Source of the DNA: Chloroflexota bacterium
GTDB taxonomy: Bacteria; Chloroflexota; Limnocylindria; Limnocylindrales; CSP1-4
DNA: 16,820 nt
Assembly: GCA_021786265.1 (NCBI GenBank)
Contig: JAJYNP010000101.1
Span: 1 to 16,820 of the forward strand
Direction: 5' to 3'
Shown piece by piece: positions 1 through 7,959 of this stretch; within the stretch, counting starts at the first letter, position 1, and the number at the start of each line of letters is the position of its first letter. The position numbers and the translations under genes were made by a program. The notes beneath the pieces are model-generated. The model worked only from the letters and a program-made list of their open reading frames with translations, had not been told where the DNA came from and ran no database searches.

Positions 1-119
1 GCCGCCTCTGGCTCCTCGCCGGGCATGAAGCGGCGCACCGCGCGCCGGGCGAACGGCAGCCGCGGGATCCGTTCGCGGAGCCAGGTGCTGCGGGCCATCC
101 AGAGCAGCAGGGTGCGCAT
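1..119 (-). CDS. Proline dehydrogenase, N-terminal fragment (cut by window edge)
   Basis: Only the first 39 codons lie in the window; the gene continues beyond base 1. The ATG at 119-117 follows a strong GAGGAGGA ribosome binding site (read on the minus strand) within about 10 nt. The peptide begins MRTLLLWMARSTWLRERIP and continues through a basic RRAVRRFMPGEE segment. This pattern (short hydrophobic start, Trp-Leu-Arg, then an Arg-rich stretch ending in a F-x-x-G-E motif) is what I know from the N-termini of monofunctional proline dehydrogenases, the FAD enzymes that oxidise proline to P5C and pass electrons to the respiratory chain. The catalytic barrel is not visible, so the call rests on N-terminal resemblance plus context: a P5C dehydrogenase and a hydroxyproline dehydratase candidate lie in the same island. 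It is the last visible gene of the leftward run, 73 nt after the amidohydrolase stop. A hydroxyproline-oxidising relative is also possible. Confidence 0.6.
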   Translation of the reverse strand, partial: MRTLLLWMARSTWLRERIPRLPFARRAVRRFMPGEEPEA

Positions 120-162
120 GTCTCCTCCTCGGCGGAGTGGGTCGCCAGCGCTGCGCATGGAT

Positions 163-178
163 CCCGCGTTTCAGCGGG
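163..178 (-). other. Small intercistronic hairpin between amidohydrolase and proline dehydrogenase genes
   Basis: A 5-bp perfect stem, CCCGC paired with GCGGG around a 6-nt loop, lies 15 nt downstream of the amidohydrolase stop codon and about 44 nt before the proline dehydrogenase ATG. No run of U follows it, so it is not a convincing intrinsic terminator. It could mark a processing point or a mild attenuator that sets the level of the last gene, or be chance in GC-rich DNA. Confidence 0.25.
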
Positions 179-192
179 TCCTGCACAGCATG

Positions 193-1509
193 TCAGCCAG
201 CCGCGAGCGTCCCGCGCCGATGCGACTCTGCGGGTCCACCATCAACGCGGCCCTCCGAATCCTTGACGACAACCCCAGCCTGCACCACGAGGGGAATAGA
301 CGCCGGATCGGCAAGCAGCTCGATGTGATCGAGCGGCTCCCCGGCAACCAGGATCAAGTCCGCATCTCTGCCTGGCTGGACTGTCCCGATCCGATCGTTA
401 AGGTTGAAGAGGGCGGAGTTCGTGCTGGTCGCGCTCAAGATCGCCTTGTGGGCTCCCAGGATGCGGGCCTTCAGGACGATCTCCTCACCGCGCCGGCCCT
501 GCCATGGCCCCACCACGTCCGAACCCGATCCAATAGCAACGCCGGCCTCCTCTGCGATCCGCACGCTCTCGGAGGCGTGGTCCGCGATAGAGCGCAGGCG
601 CACCACCTTCTCGGGCGCCAAACTCCAACGCTCTGGATACGTGGCGAGCATCTCGAGTGCCTGGAGGGTCGGCACCATGAAGGCACCGCTGTCGGCCATC
701 CGTCGTGCGGTTTCAGGGCTGAGCACCGATGCATGCTCGATCGATCGGACGCCCGCCTCGAGCGCGACCTCGACAGCCTGTGACGTGTGACAGTGGGCGA
801 GCACATACGTGCCCCAGCTGTGCGCCACCTCCACGGCGGCCGCGATCTCGTCCCGGCTGAACTGCAGGCTGTCGAATGGATCGGTAGGCGACACGATCCC
901 GCCGGAGGCAAGCAGCTTGATCTGGGTGGCCCCCTTGCGCAGCTGCTCACGAGCGACGCGTCGCACCTCGTCCACCCCGTCAACGATCTCGGCTCGCGCC
1001 ACAAGACCCGGAATCGATGCCCCCGTGTGGACGGCCTCGTGCTGCGCGCGCAGGTCTCCGTGGCCGCCGGTCTGCGAGAGCACGGACCCTGACGGCAGGA
1101 TCCGCGGCCCGTGGAGGAGTCCGGCCGACACGGCACGCGCCCAGGCCGGATCGAGGCCACCGGCGTCCCGCACCGTCGTGAAGCCCTCAACGAGAGCCGC
1201 CTCAATCATCGCGCCGACCTTGAGGACGTGCGAGACCCAAGCCTCGGCTCCGTGGTCGCCGTGTGGCCCAATCAGGGCGAAATGCACGTGTGCGTCCGTC
1301 AGGCCGGGGAGCAGCGTGCACTTGGCCCCGTCGACCGTGATCGTGTCTCGCGTCGAGGCGGCCGTGCCCGACGGCTGTATGGCAGCGATTCGGCCATTCT
1401 CAACCAGGACGTCGCTCCGTCCTGCAGGCTCGCGGCCGGTGCCATCGAGTACGGCGACGTCCCGGATGACGAGGTCTCGGGCGACTGTGCCGGTCACGGC
1501 GCTGATCAT
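193..1509 (-). CDS. COG1228-type metal-dependent amidohydrolase (imidazolonepropionase/prolidase-like)
   Basis: This 438-residue protein is a complete amidohydrolase-superfamily enzyme of the imidazolonepropionase-like group. Metal-site residues are all visible: the HxH motif (H74, H76) after strand 1, the bridging lysine K198 in a QIKLLASGG segment, H239 in LAHCH, H259 in SIEHA and D331 in GSGSD. The ending, with TSTNSALFNL followed by IGTVQPGRDADL, is typical of the group. Characterised members cleave amide bonds of N-acyl amino acids and dipeptides, including Xaa-Pro prolidases. Because proline and hydroxyproline enzymes surround it, hydrolysis of a prolyl or N-acyl-prolyl substrate is a reasonable inference, but specificity cannot be read from the motifs. 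No signal peptide is seen, so it should be cytoplasmic. Its ATG overlaps the hyuB stop by 4 nt (ATGA), implying translational coupling. Confidence 0.85.
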   Translation of the reverse strand: MISAVTGTVARDLVIRDVAVLDGTGREPAGRSDVLVENGRIAAIQPSGTAASTRDTITVDGAKCTLLPGLTDAHVHFALIGPHGDHGAEAWVSHVLKVGAMIEAALVEGFTTVRDAGGLDPAWARAVSAGLLHGPRILPSGSVLSQTGGHGDLRAQHEAVHTGASIPGLVARAEIVDGVDEVRRVAREQLRKGATQIKLLASGGIVSPTDPFDSLQFSRDEIAAAVEVAHSWGTYVLAHCHTSQAVEVALEAGVRSIEHASVLSPETARRMADSGAFMVPTLQALEMLATYPERWSLAPEKVVRLRSIADHASESVRIAEEAGVAIGSGSDVVGPWQGRRGEEIVLKARILGAHKAILSATSTNSALFNLNDRIGTVQPGRDADLILVAGEPLDHIELLADPASIPLVVQAGVVVKDSEGRVDGGPAESHRRGTLAAG

Positions 1510-3287
1510 CCGTGAACGGCAACGAGCGGCCGCGGACCGGGTGCGTCAGCGACCAGCGGCGAGTCCGGTGGGGGAGTTGCACTTCTCAAGCGCGCTGTCT
1601 CCGCCTCGTCGACCTTCCAATGAGAAACGTCGATCGAGACGCCGTACTCTCGCCGAGCGGCGTCTAGCGACACGTAGCCTTCCCGGACGTCCGCGAGCAC
1701 TTTCAATGGATCGCGCTGAAAGGGATCCCCCCACCCGCCCCCGCCACCCGTGTTGTTGACGAGAACGTCGCCTGTTGCCATCGGACGGTAGAACCCGCCG
1801 CAGTGCTCCTCTCGATCGGTGCCCGGGTTGAGGATCACGTGGTTGTTCTCGCCGCTCCGGCCCCCGTTGATGGGCCAGGGACGCGTGCGAGTCTTGTACA
1901 CCATCATCGCGGCCGTGGAGCCTGCGAGGAACCGGTACGCCCGCGAGACGCCGAGGCCCCCGCGGTGGAACCCGGGCCCACCCGAATCCGGCCGCAGGCC
2001 ATAGTGTTCGATGAACAGCGGGGCCTTCGTCTCGAGCACCTCGACGGGGTTATTCCGGCAGCCCGGTTCGGCGAGCATCATGATGCCGTTCTCGCCGTCG
2101 CCAGCCGCATAGCCGCCGAACCCCACCCCCTCGTTCGTCGCCTCCAGCCAAGCGCGTCCATTCCGCGGATTGACGCCCAGCCCCATCATCGAGCTCACGT
2201 CACCACCGGAGCAGGCCGGCACGTGTTCAGGCATGCCTTGCGCCAAGGCTTTCAGGACGACCTCGCCGGCCAATAGGCCAGTCCAGAGCGTGAAGGTGGC
2301 GACGGGCGGGACTGCATGCATCACGCTGCCCGGCGGTGCGATGACGCGCAGTGGTCGGAAGTTGCCGTCCGTGGCGGGCGTGTCCGGCGTCGTGACTGCC
2401 TTGAAGACCAGGCTGCCCACACCCACCGTCTGGCCGAACGGGAGGTTGATGGGACCCTTTACAGCAGGATCCGAGCCAGTCCAGTCGACGATCATCTCGT
2501 CGGGCGTCACGGTCACCGTGGCTTTCATCTTGACCAGGCGATCGTCCACCCCATCACCGTCCATGTAGTCCTCGGCCGACCAGGTCCCGGTCGGCAGCTC
2601 GGCGAGCCGGCGCCGGGCCAAGCGCTCGCCGTGGTCCATGATCTGCTGGATGGCGGCCTCGTAGACCTCGAACCCGTACTCTTCGATGATCTCGGCGGTG
2701 CGCCGTTCCCCGATCCGGCAGGCCGAGATCTGGGCGTGCATGTCGCCGAGTACGCGGTCGGGGAACCGGCTGTTGAATTTGAGCAGATTGACGACGTCTT
2801 CGTTCAGCTCCCCGCGGCGGTAGATTCGCGTGCACGGAAAGACGATCCCCTCCTGATACATGTCGGTCGTGTCCAGGCAGTAGCCGGCGTAGCGCGCCTT
2901 GAGGTCGAGCCAATGGATCCGGACGCCCGTGAACCCGACCAGGCGCCGGCGCAGGAAGATCGGCGAGCAGACGAACATGTCGAGCGTGTGGGCGGAGCTC
3001 CAATACGGGTAGTTGAGCAGGAACACGTCGCCCGCGTGCATGTTCTCGACGCCCACGAAGTCGATCACTGAGCGCAGCGCGAAGTCGTTGGCGCGCAGAA
3101 AGATCGTTAGGCCGGGGGCCTCGGCCACCATGCGACCCTGTCGGTCGTAAATGCCGAGCCCGAAGTCGCGGATCTCATAGACGATCGTGTTGTACGCGGT
3201 GCGCATCAGGTTGGTTGCCATTTCGCGGGCCGCCGACAACAGGCGATGGCGGATCACCTCGACGGTGATCGGGTCAACGGTCTTCAT
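1506..3287 (-). CDS. hyuB: Hydantoinase/5-oxoprolinase subunit B (HyuB family)
   Basis: The 593-residue product is a full-length HyuB/OplaH-C type subunit. It opens with the usual DPITVEVIRHRL start, contains the GGPGFHRGGLG segment and ends with the family hallmark NTGGGGGWGDPFQRDP at residues 512-527. In this family the B subunit works with HyuA to open cyclic amides with ATP: N-methylhydantoins, hydantoins or 5-oxoproline (pyroglutamate to glutamate). Acetone and acetophenone carboxylases are relatives but need further subunits that are not seen here. The gene sits between hyuA and the amidohydrolase, overlapping both by 4 nt (ATGA junctions), so the three should be made together. Which lactam it acts on is not decidable from motifs; 5-oxoproline fits the glutamate-directed neighbours best. 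Confidence 0.9.
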   Translation of the reverse strand: MKTVDPITVEVIRHRLLSAAREMATNLMRTAYNTIVYEIRDFGLGIYDRQGRMVAEAPGLTIFLRANDFALRSVIDFVGVENMHAGDVFLLNYPYWSSAHTLDMFVCSPIFLRRRLVGFTGVRIHWLDLKARYAGYCLDTTDMYQEGIVFPCTRIYRRGELNEDVVNLLKFNSRFPDRVLGDMHAQISACRIGERRTAEIIEEYGFEVYEAAIQQIMDHGERLARRRLAELPTGTWSAEDYMDGDGVDDRLVKMKATVTVTPDEMIVDWTGSDPAVKGPINLPFGQTVGVGSLVFKAVTTPDTPATDGNFRPLRVIAPPGSVMHAVPPVATFTLWTGLLAGEVVLKALAQGMPEHVPACSGGDVSSMMGLGVNPRNGRAWLEATNEGVGFGGYAAGDGENGIMMLAEPGCRNNPVEVLETKAPLFIEHYGLRPDSGGPGFHRGGLGVSRAYRFLAGSTAAMMVYKTRTRPWPINGGRSGENNHVILNPGTDREEHCGGFYRPMATGDVLVNNTGGGGGWGDPFQRDPLKVLADVREGYVSLDAARREYGVSIDVSHWKVDEAETARLRSATPPPDSPLVADAPGPRPLVAVHG

Positions 3288-5392
3288 CTGCGTCCCCTGC
3301 GTGTCCTTTGCTCCTGCGCCCCAATGGCGATCGTGAGTTCGCCGTGGTCGCCGACCGTACAGACGTCCGCTCGATGGATCACGGTCGTCGCGGTGTACTC
3401 CTCGATGATGGCCGGCCCGTGGATGACATCACCGCGGCCGAGGTGTTCACGGCCATAGACCACATAGTCCACCGATCCCGCCGACTCACCGAGGTAAACG
3501 CTGCGGACACCGCGACGGGCACGGCGCAGGTCCCCCGCGGCGGCGAGTGGCAGATCGGGCCTCGGCACCCGCCCGATCGCTCGCACCCGCGCCGTGACCA
3601 ACTCCACGGGATCGTCCATGCGGTGCCCGTAGCGCTCTAGGTGCAGCCGGCCAAAGGTCTCACCGATGGCCGCGAGCACCGCGGCGGTGAGGTCTCCAGC
3701 CGGAACCGGGACATCGACGGTGTGCTCCTGTCCGGCGAAACGCAGGCTCGCGCTTCGCACGAGCATCGAGTCGGCCGGGTCGAAGCCGTCGGCCTCCAGT
3801 GCCTGCCGACCGCGCACCTCGAGCCCTGCGAACAAGGCCGTCAAATCCGTGGCATCGACGCGCTGCAACTCGACCACGCGCGTCTGCGCGAAATCGTGGA
3901 TGACGTCAGTGAAGAGCATGCCGAACGCGCAGAATGCCCCCGGCCCCGGCGGGACGAGCACCTTGGGAATGCCCAGCTGTCGGGCCACGTCGCTGGCGAT
4001 CAGCCCACCCCCGCCGCCGAACGCGAGCAGCGCGAAGTCGGCGGGGTCGTGGCCCTGCTCGATCGTGATCTCCCGGACCGCACCAGTCACCCGAACCCCG
4101 AGGATCGTCCAGATCCCGAGCGCCACCGTGCGCGCCTCGAGCCCCATCGCAGCCGCCAAGCGCCCGATCGCGGCCTCGGCCAAGTCGCGGCGCAGCAGCA
4201 ACTCGCCACCGAGCGCCGTGTGCTCACCGAGGTATCCGATGAACAGCGCCGCGTCGGTGACAGTGGCTTCCGTACCGCCGCGGTCATACGACGCTGGCCC
4301 CGGGACGGCCGCCGCGCTCCGCGGGCCAACCTGCATGTGGCCGGCCTCGTCCAACCAGGCGATCGAGCCGCCCCCCGCGCCAATCGTCTGGATATTCAGT
4401 GCAGGCAACGAGATCGGCAGCCCCTCGAGCGTGGCTTCGTTCAGCGTGGTGGGCGCACCGCCGATGATGAGCGAGACATCGAGACTCGTGCCGCCCATGT
4501 CGATCGTGACGAGATTGGGCTCCGCCACCGCAGCGGCGAACGCGGTGGCCCCGATCACTCCGCCCGCGGGCCCTGAGAGGACGAGATGGGCGGGCTGTTG
4601 GGCGGCCGCCTCGAACGTCATCGCCCCGCCGCCCGAGCGTGACACCAAGGCGCGACCGGCGAACCCCCGCGCCTCCAGTTCCCCGCGCAGATGCTCGAGA
4701 TACCCGCGAACCACCGGCTTGACATACCCATCGATGACCGCGGTGCTGGTGCGCTCGTACTCGCGATATTCCCGAACCAGCTCGTGCGACAGCGTGACCT
4801 CCATGCCGGGGCAGCGTTCCCGGAGGATGTCGGCCATGCGCTGCTCGTGTGTGGGATTGGCGTACGAGTGGAGAAAGCAGACAGCGACCGCGCGGACGCC
4901 GGCCGCGGCGACGGCCTCGGCCACGCCTACGGCGCACTCCTCGTCGAGCGGGACCAGAACGTGGCCCTCGAAGTCCATTCGCTCCCGGACCTGGAAGGTG
5001 AGGCGGCGCGGCACGAGACTGGTCGGCTTACGGTAGGTGATGTCGTACATGACCGTACGGTCGGTGCGGCCGAGCTCGTAGACGTCGCGAAACCCCTCGG
5101 TCGTGACCAACGCCAACGACGCCCCAGTGCGCGTGAGCAGGGCGTTGAGGGCGAGGGTGTTCCCGTTGACGAACACCCGTTGCACCTGCCGCGGGTCCAC
5201 GCCAGCCTTGCGAAACGCGTCGAGCACACCCGTCGACGGATCGGCGGGCGTGGTCGCGACCTTGTCGAACCGCACCGTGCGCGCCGACTCATCAAGGATG
5301 GCAGCATCCGTGAACGTCCCGCCCACGTCAACGGCCACCCGCAGCGCACCCTGCCGCTCGGGTGTCGTGCCGTGCCCGGTACTCGAACCCAT
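3284..5392 (-). CDS. hyuA: Hydantoinase/5-oxoprolinase subunit A (HyuA family, ATP-binding)
   Basis: The 702-residue product has the ASKHA-type ATPase fold of HyuA. The first phosphate loop is DVGGTFTD at residues 22-29, followed by a Hydant_A_N region with NALLTRTGA and TTEGFRD. SGPAGGVIGA (273-282) and DMGGTS (298-303) form the second nucleotide motif. An AFGGGGGLIASDVA stretch and the PPGPGAFCAFGM segment are typical of the C-terminal half. The subunit is thought to phosphorylate the cyclic amide substrate so that HyuB can complete ring opening. The ATG at 5392 is supported by a GGAGG site seven bases upstream (plus-strand 5400-5406). It follows the permease gene by 30 nt and overlaps hyuB by 4 nt. 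Length and domain order are normal, with no sign of damage. Confidence 0.9.
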   Translation of the reverse strand: MGSSTGHGTTPERQGALRVAVDVGGTFTDAAILDESARTVRFDKVATTPADPSTGVLDAFRKAGVDPRQVQRVFVNGNTLALNALLTRTGASLALVTTEGFRDVYELGRTDRTVMYDITYRKPTSLVPRRLTFQVRERMDFEGHVLVPLDEECAVGVAEAVAAAGVRAVAVCFLHSYANPTHEQRMADILRERCPGMEVTLSHELVREYREYERTSTAVIDGYVKPVVRGYLEHLRGELEARGFAGRALVSRSGGGAMTFEAAAQQPAHLVLSGPAGGVIGATAFAAAVAEPNLVTIDMGGTSLDVSLIIGGAPTTLNEATLEGLPISLPALNIQTIGAGGGSIAWLDEAGHMQVGPRSAAAVPGPASYDRGGTEATVTDAALFIGYLGEHTALGGELLLRRDLAEAAIGRLAAAMGLEARTVALGIWTILGVRVTGAVREITIEQGHDPADFALLAFGGGGGLIASDVARQLGIPKVLVPPGPGAFCAFGMLFTDVIHDFAQTRVVELQRVDATDLTALFAGLEVRGRQALEADGFDPADSMLVRSASLRFAGQEHTVDVPVPAGDLTAAVLAAIGETFGRLHLERYGHRMDDPVELVTARVRAIGRVPRPDLPLAAAGDLRRARRGVRSVYLGESAGSVDYVVYGREHLGRGDVIHGPAIIEEYTATTVIHRADVCTVGDHGELTIAIGAQEQRTRRGRR

Positions 5393-5422
5393 CGCGTCGC
5401 CTCCGGTGTTTGTGCTTGCCGC

Positions 5423-6430
5423 TCAGCGTGTTCGCCGCGACGCGCTCAACGCGACTGCGCCCACGATGATGATTCCGGTGGTCAGGTCGATGAAGAACGG
5501 ATTGGCGTTCAGGATGTTGAAACCGTTGCCGATCAGGGCCAGCAGATACACCCCGACGAGAGAACGCCAGATCGCACCAGCGCCCCCGTAGATGCTGGTC
5601 CCGCCCAGGATGATCGCGGCAATGGCGTCCAGCGTGATATCGGCGCCCGCCGTGGGCTCGCCGCTGGCGATCCGAGACACCTGGATGGTGCCGGCCAGAC
5701 CGGCGGCCAGGCCGCTCAGGGTAAAGGCCCAGATCTTGACGCGGTTGACCCGGATGCCCGAGAGGAGCGCCGCCTCCTGGTTGCCGCCCACGGCAAAGAC
5801 GTAGCGGCCGAAGGCCGTCCGATTGAGAAGGACCATCATCACGGACGCGAACACCGCCAGCACGAAAATCGCCACGTAGATGGGGCCGATCTGGCCTCGG
5901 CCGAGGACAGTGAAGGCCGGCGTCTCGTTGACCGCGATGAGGAAACCGCCGGTGATGAAGAGTGCGAAGCTCTGGTACATCAGACTCGTCGCCAACGTGG
6001 CGAGGAACGAGTGGATGCGAAACCGCGTGATGATCAGGCCGTTGACCCAGCCCAGTAAGGCACCAGCGAACGGAGCGACAAGAAGCCCGAGGCTCGGGTT
6101 GATGTTCACCGCCAGCCATGCGGCCACCACGTTCGCGATCGCGAACATCGCACCCGTTGAGAGGTCGAATCCTCCGCTGATGATGACAAACGTGCCGGCG
6201 GTGGCGACGATCGCGAGAGGAGCGTTCTGATTCAGGATGTTGATGATGTTCTGCGGTTTCAGGAAGGCGCTGCTCGCGATCGACAACCAGATGAAGACGG
6301 CCACGAACAGCACAAGCACGGCGTTCGCGGCCATGAAGTCGAGTACTGCTGGGGCCGTGATCCGGCGTGGCGTCGCTGGCGCGACCGCAAGCTCCGATGT
6401 TTCTCCCGAGACGCTCGGCAGCGTGTTCAT
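5423..6430 (-). CDS. ABC transporter permease, RbsC/CUT2 family
   Basis: The 335-residue, strongly hydrophobic protein is a branched-chain/ribose-type (BPD_transp_2) inner-membrane permease. After a soluble N-terminal stretch of about 25 residues it has repeated membrane segments. The characteristic ISGGFDLSTGAMFAI segment corresponds to the ITGGIDLSVG motif of RbsC-like permeases. The end is basic (SASRRTR), as expected for a cytoplasmic tail. Only one permease gene is present, so a homodimer is expected. The ATG overlaps the end of the ATPase gene by 4 nt. CUT2 systems usually import pentoses, hexoses, autoinducer-2 or nucleosides, but some import other small polar compounds. Here the genes downstream act on cyclic amides and imino acids, so the sugar label should not be taken over automatically. 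Confidence 0.88.
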   Translation of the reverse strand: MNTLPSVSGETSELAVAPATPRRITAPAVLDFMAANAVLVLFVAVFIWLSIASSAFLKPQNIINILNQNAPLAIVATAGTFVIISGGFDLSTGAMFAIANVVAAWLAVNINPSLGLLVAPFAGALLGWVNGLIITRFRIHSFLATLATSLMYQSFALFITGGFLIAVNETPAFTVLGRGQIGPIYVAIFVLAVFASVMMVLLNRTAFGRYVFAVGGNQEAALLSGIRVNRVKIWAFTLSGLAAGLAGTIQVSRIASGEPTAGADITLDAIAAIILGGTSIYGGAGAIWRSLVGVYLLALIGNGFNILNANPFFIDLTTGIIIVGAVALSASRRTR

Positions 6431-7959
6431 GCGGTCTGGGTGTCAGTCGCCAAGCCAAAGAGGCGGAACAGCACCTGGTCGAGGGTGGTCTCCTGCGGGT
6501 CCACTAGGCCGAGGGTCCGACCACCACGAATGAGATAGACGCGATGCGACAGACCCATGACTTCCTCCAGTTCAGAGGACACGAGAACGATGCCGAGACC
6601 CCGCGCCGCCAGCTGGACGATCGTTTCATAGATCTGCTGCTTCGCGCCAACGTCGATGCCGCGGGTCGGCTCGTCGAGCAGCAAGAGTCTGGGAGCCACC
6701 CCCAGCCACCGGCCCAGCAGCACCTTCTGCTGATTGCCGCCGGACAGGGTGCGGATGTCTTCGTCAGGACGCTGCGGGACCACGGCGAGGTCGCGGAGGA
6801 GTCGCACGATCGCGTCCGTCTCGTTCCTGCGGCTCACAAGGCCCCACGACGTAAACCGTCCCATGCTTGGCAGGCTGATGTTCTCGCGTACTGACATGGT
6901 GGCCACGAGCCCTTGGCCCCGCCGATCCTCGGGGAGCATGGCGATCCCGCGCTGGATCGAACGCAAGGGTGTCCGATGCAGGTACGGCCCCGATTCGAAG
7001 TCCACGCGCCCGCCGTCGGCCGAGTCTGCCCCGAACACGGCCCGCAAGGTCTCACTGCGTCCGCTGCCTACCAGCCCGGCCAGGCCAACGATCTCGCCCG
7101 CGTGCACGTCGAACGACACGTCGAGCACGGTCGGCGAGGCCTGCAGGTGCTCGACGCGTAGCAGCGGCGGCGTGCCGACCACAAGCGCCGGACGCCGGCT
7201 CGGGAAGGCGATATCGACGGACCGGCCGACCATCGCCATGACCAAGCTCGCCTCGGACTCCTCCGCCGCGGGTGCGGTCCGCACGATCTGCCCGTCACGC
7301 ATGGTGGTCACGACGTCGCACGCCCGCAGTACCTCATTCAGAAAGTGGCTGACGTAGACAACGGTGCGGCCATCGGCCGCGAGGCGACTGATGATCTGGT
7401 GTAGATGGTCCGCCTCGTCCACGGTGAGTGCTGAGGTCGGTTCGTCCATGACAATGAGCCGCGCATTGCGTGCCAACGCCCGGAGGATCTCGACCTTCTG
7501 GCGGTCCGCGAATCGCAGCGTGCGCACCCGGGCAACAGGGTTCAACCGAAAGCCGACCTGGTTGTTCAGGGCATCGAACCGCTCGACTTCGCGCTCCGAG
7601 AGCAGGCCAAACCGCTGCTCTTCGATGCCGAGGAACACGTTCTGCGCGACGGTCAGCTCCGGCACGAGCGAAAGTTCCTGCTGGATCATCGCGATCCCGC
7701 GCTCGAGCGCGGCTCGCGGCGACCAGTGCCGCACGACACAGCCGAAGGCGACGAAGTCGCCGGAGTCGCGCTCGTGAATTCCGCTCAAGACCTTGCCCAG
7801 CGTGCTCTTGCCCGCCCCATTCTGGCCGACAAGACCGTGCACGCTACCCGCTACGACATCCAGGTCGACGTCCACCAGGGCGTGCGTCGCGCCGAAGTGT
7901 TTCGAGACGCCCCGGAGCCGTACGACGGGCTCCGTCAAAGGGGGCGTCAGCCCTTCCAC
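6427..7959 (-). CDS. ABC transporter ATP-binding protein with two nucleotide-binding domains (RbsA/CUT2 type)
   Basis: The 510-residue protein has two fused ABC domains. Domain 1 has Walker A GQNGAGKST (45-53) and Walker B LIVMDEP (168-174), but a degenerate signature (LRFADRQKVEI, 148-158). Domain 2 has a degenerate Walker A without lysine (GLVGSGRSE, about 295-303), a full LSGGNQQ signature (405-411) and Walker B LLLLDEP (425-431). This alternation of one good and one degenerate site is normal for RbsA/MglA-like proteins. The start is GTG and overlaps the end of the binding-protein gene by 13 nt, with no clear ribosome binding site of its own beyond a GAAGGG stretch just inside the gene, so coupling to the upstream gene is likely. 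It powers uptake through the permease encoded immediately downstream. Confidence 0.92.
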   Translation of the reverse strand: MEGLTPPLTEPVVRLRGVSKHFGATHALVDVDLDVVAGSVHGLVGQNGAGKSTLGKVLSGIHERDSGDFVAFGCVVRHWSPRAALERGIAMIQQELSLVPELTVAQNVFLGIEEQRFGLLSEREVERFDALNNQVGFRLNPVARVRTLRFADRQKVEILRALARNARLIVMDEPTSALTVDEADHLHQIISRLAADGRTVVYVSHFLNEVLRACDVVTTMRDGQIVRTAPAAEESEASLVMAMVGRSVDIAFPSRRPALVVGTPPLLRVEHLQASPTVLDVSFDVHAGEIVGLAGLVGSGRSETLRAVFGADSADGGRVDFESGPYLHRTPLRSIQRGIAMLPEDRRGQGLVATMSVRENISLPSMGRFTSWGLVSRRNETDAIVRLLRDLAVVPQRPDEDIRTLSGGNQQKVLLGRWLGVAPRLLLLDEPTRGIDVGAKQQIYETIVQLAARGLGIVLVSSELEEVMGLSHRVYLIRGGRTLGLVDPQETTLDQVLFRLFGLATDTQTA

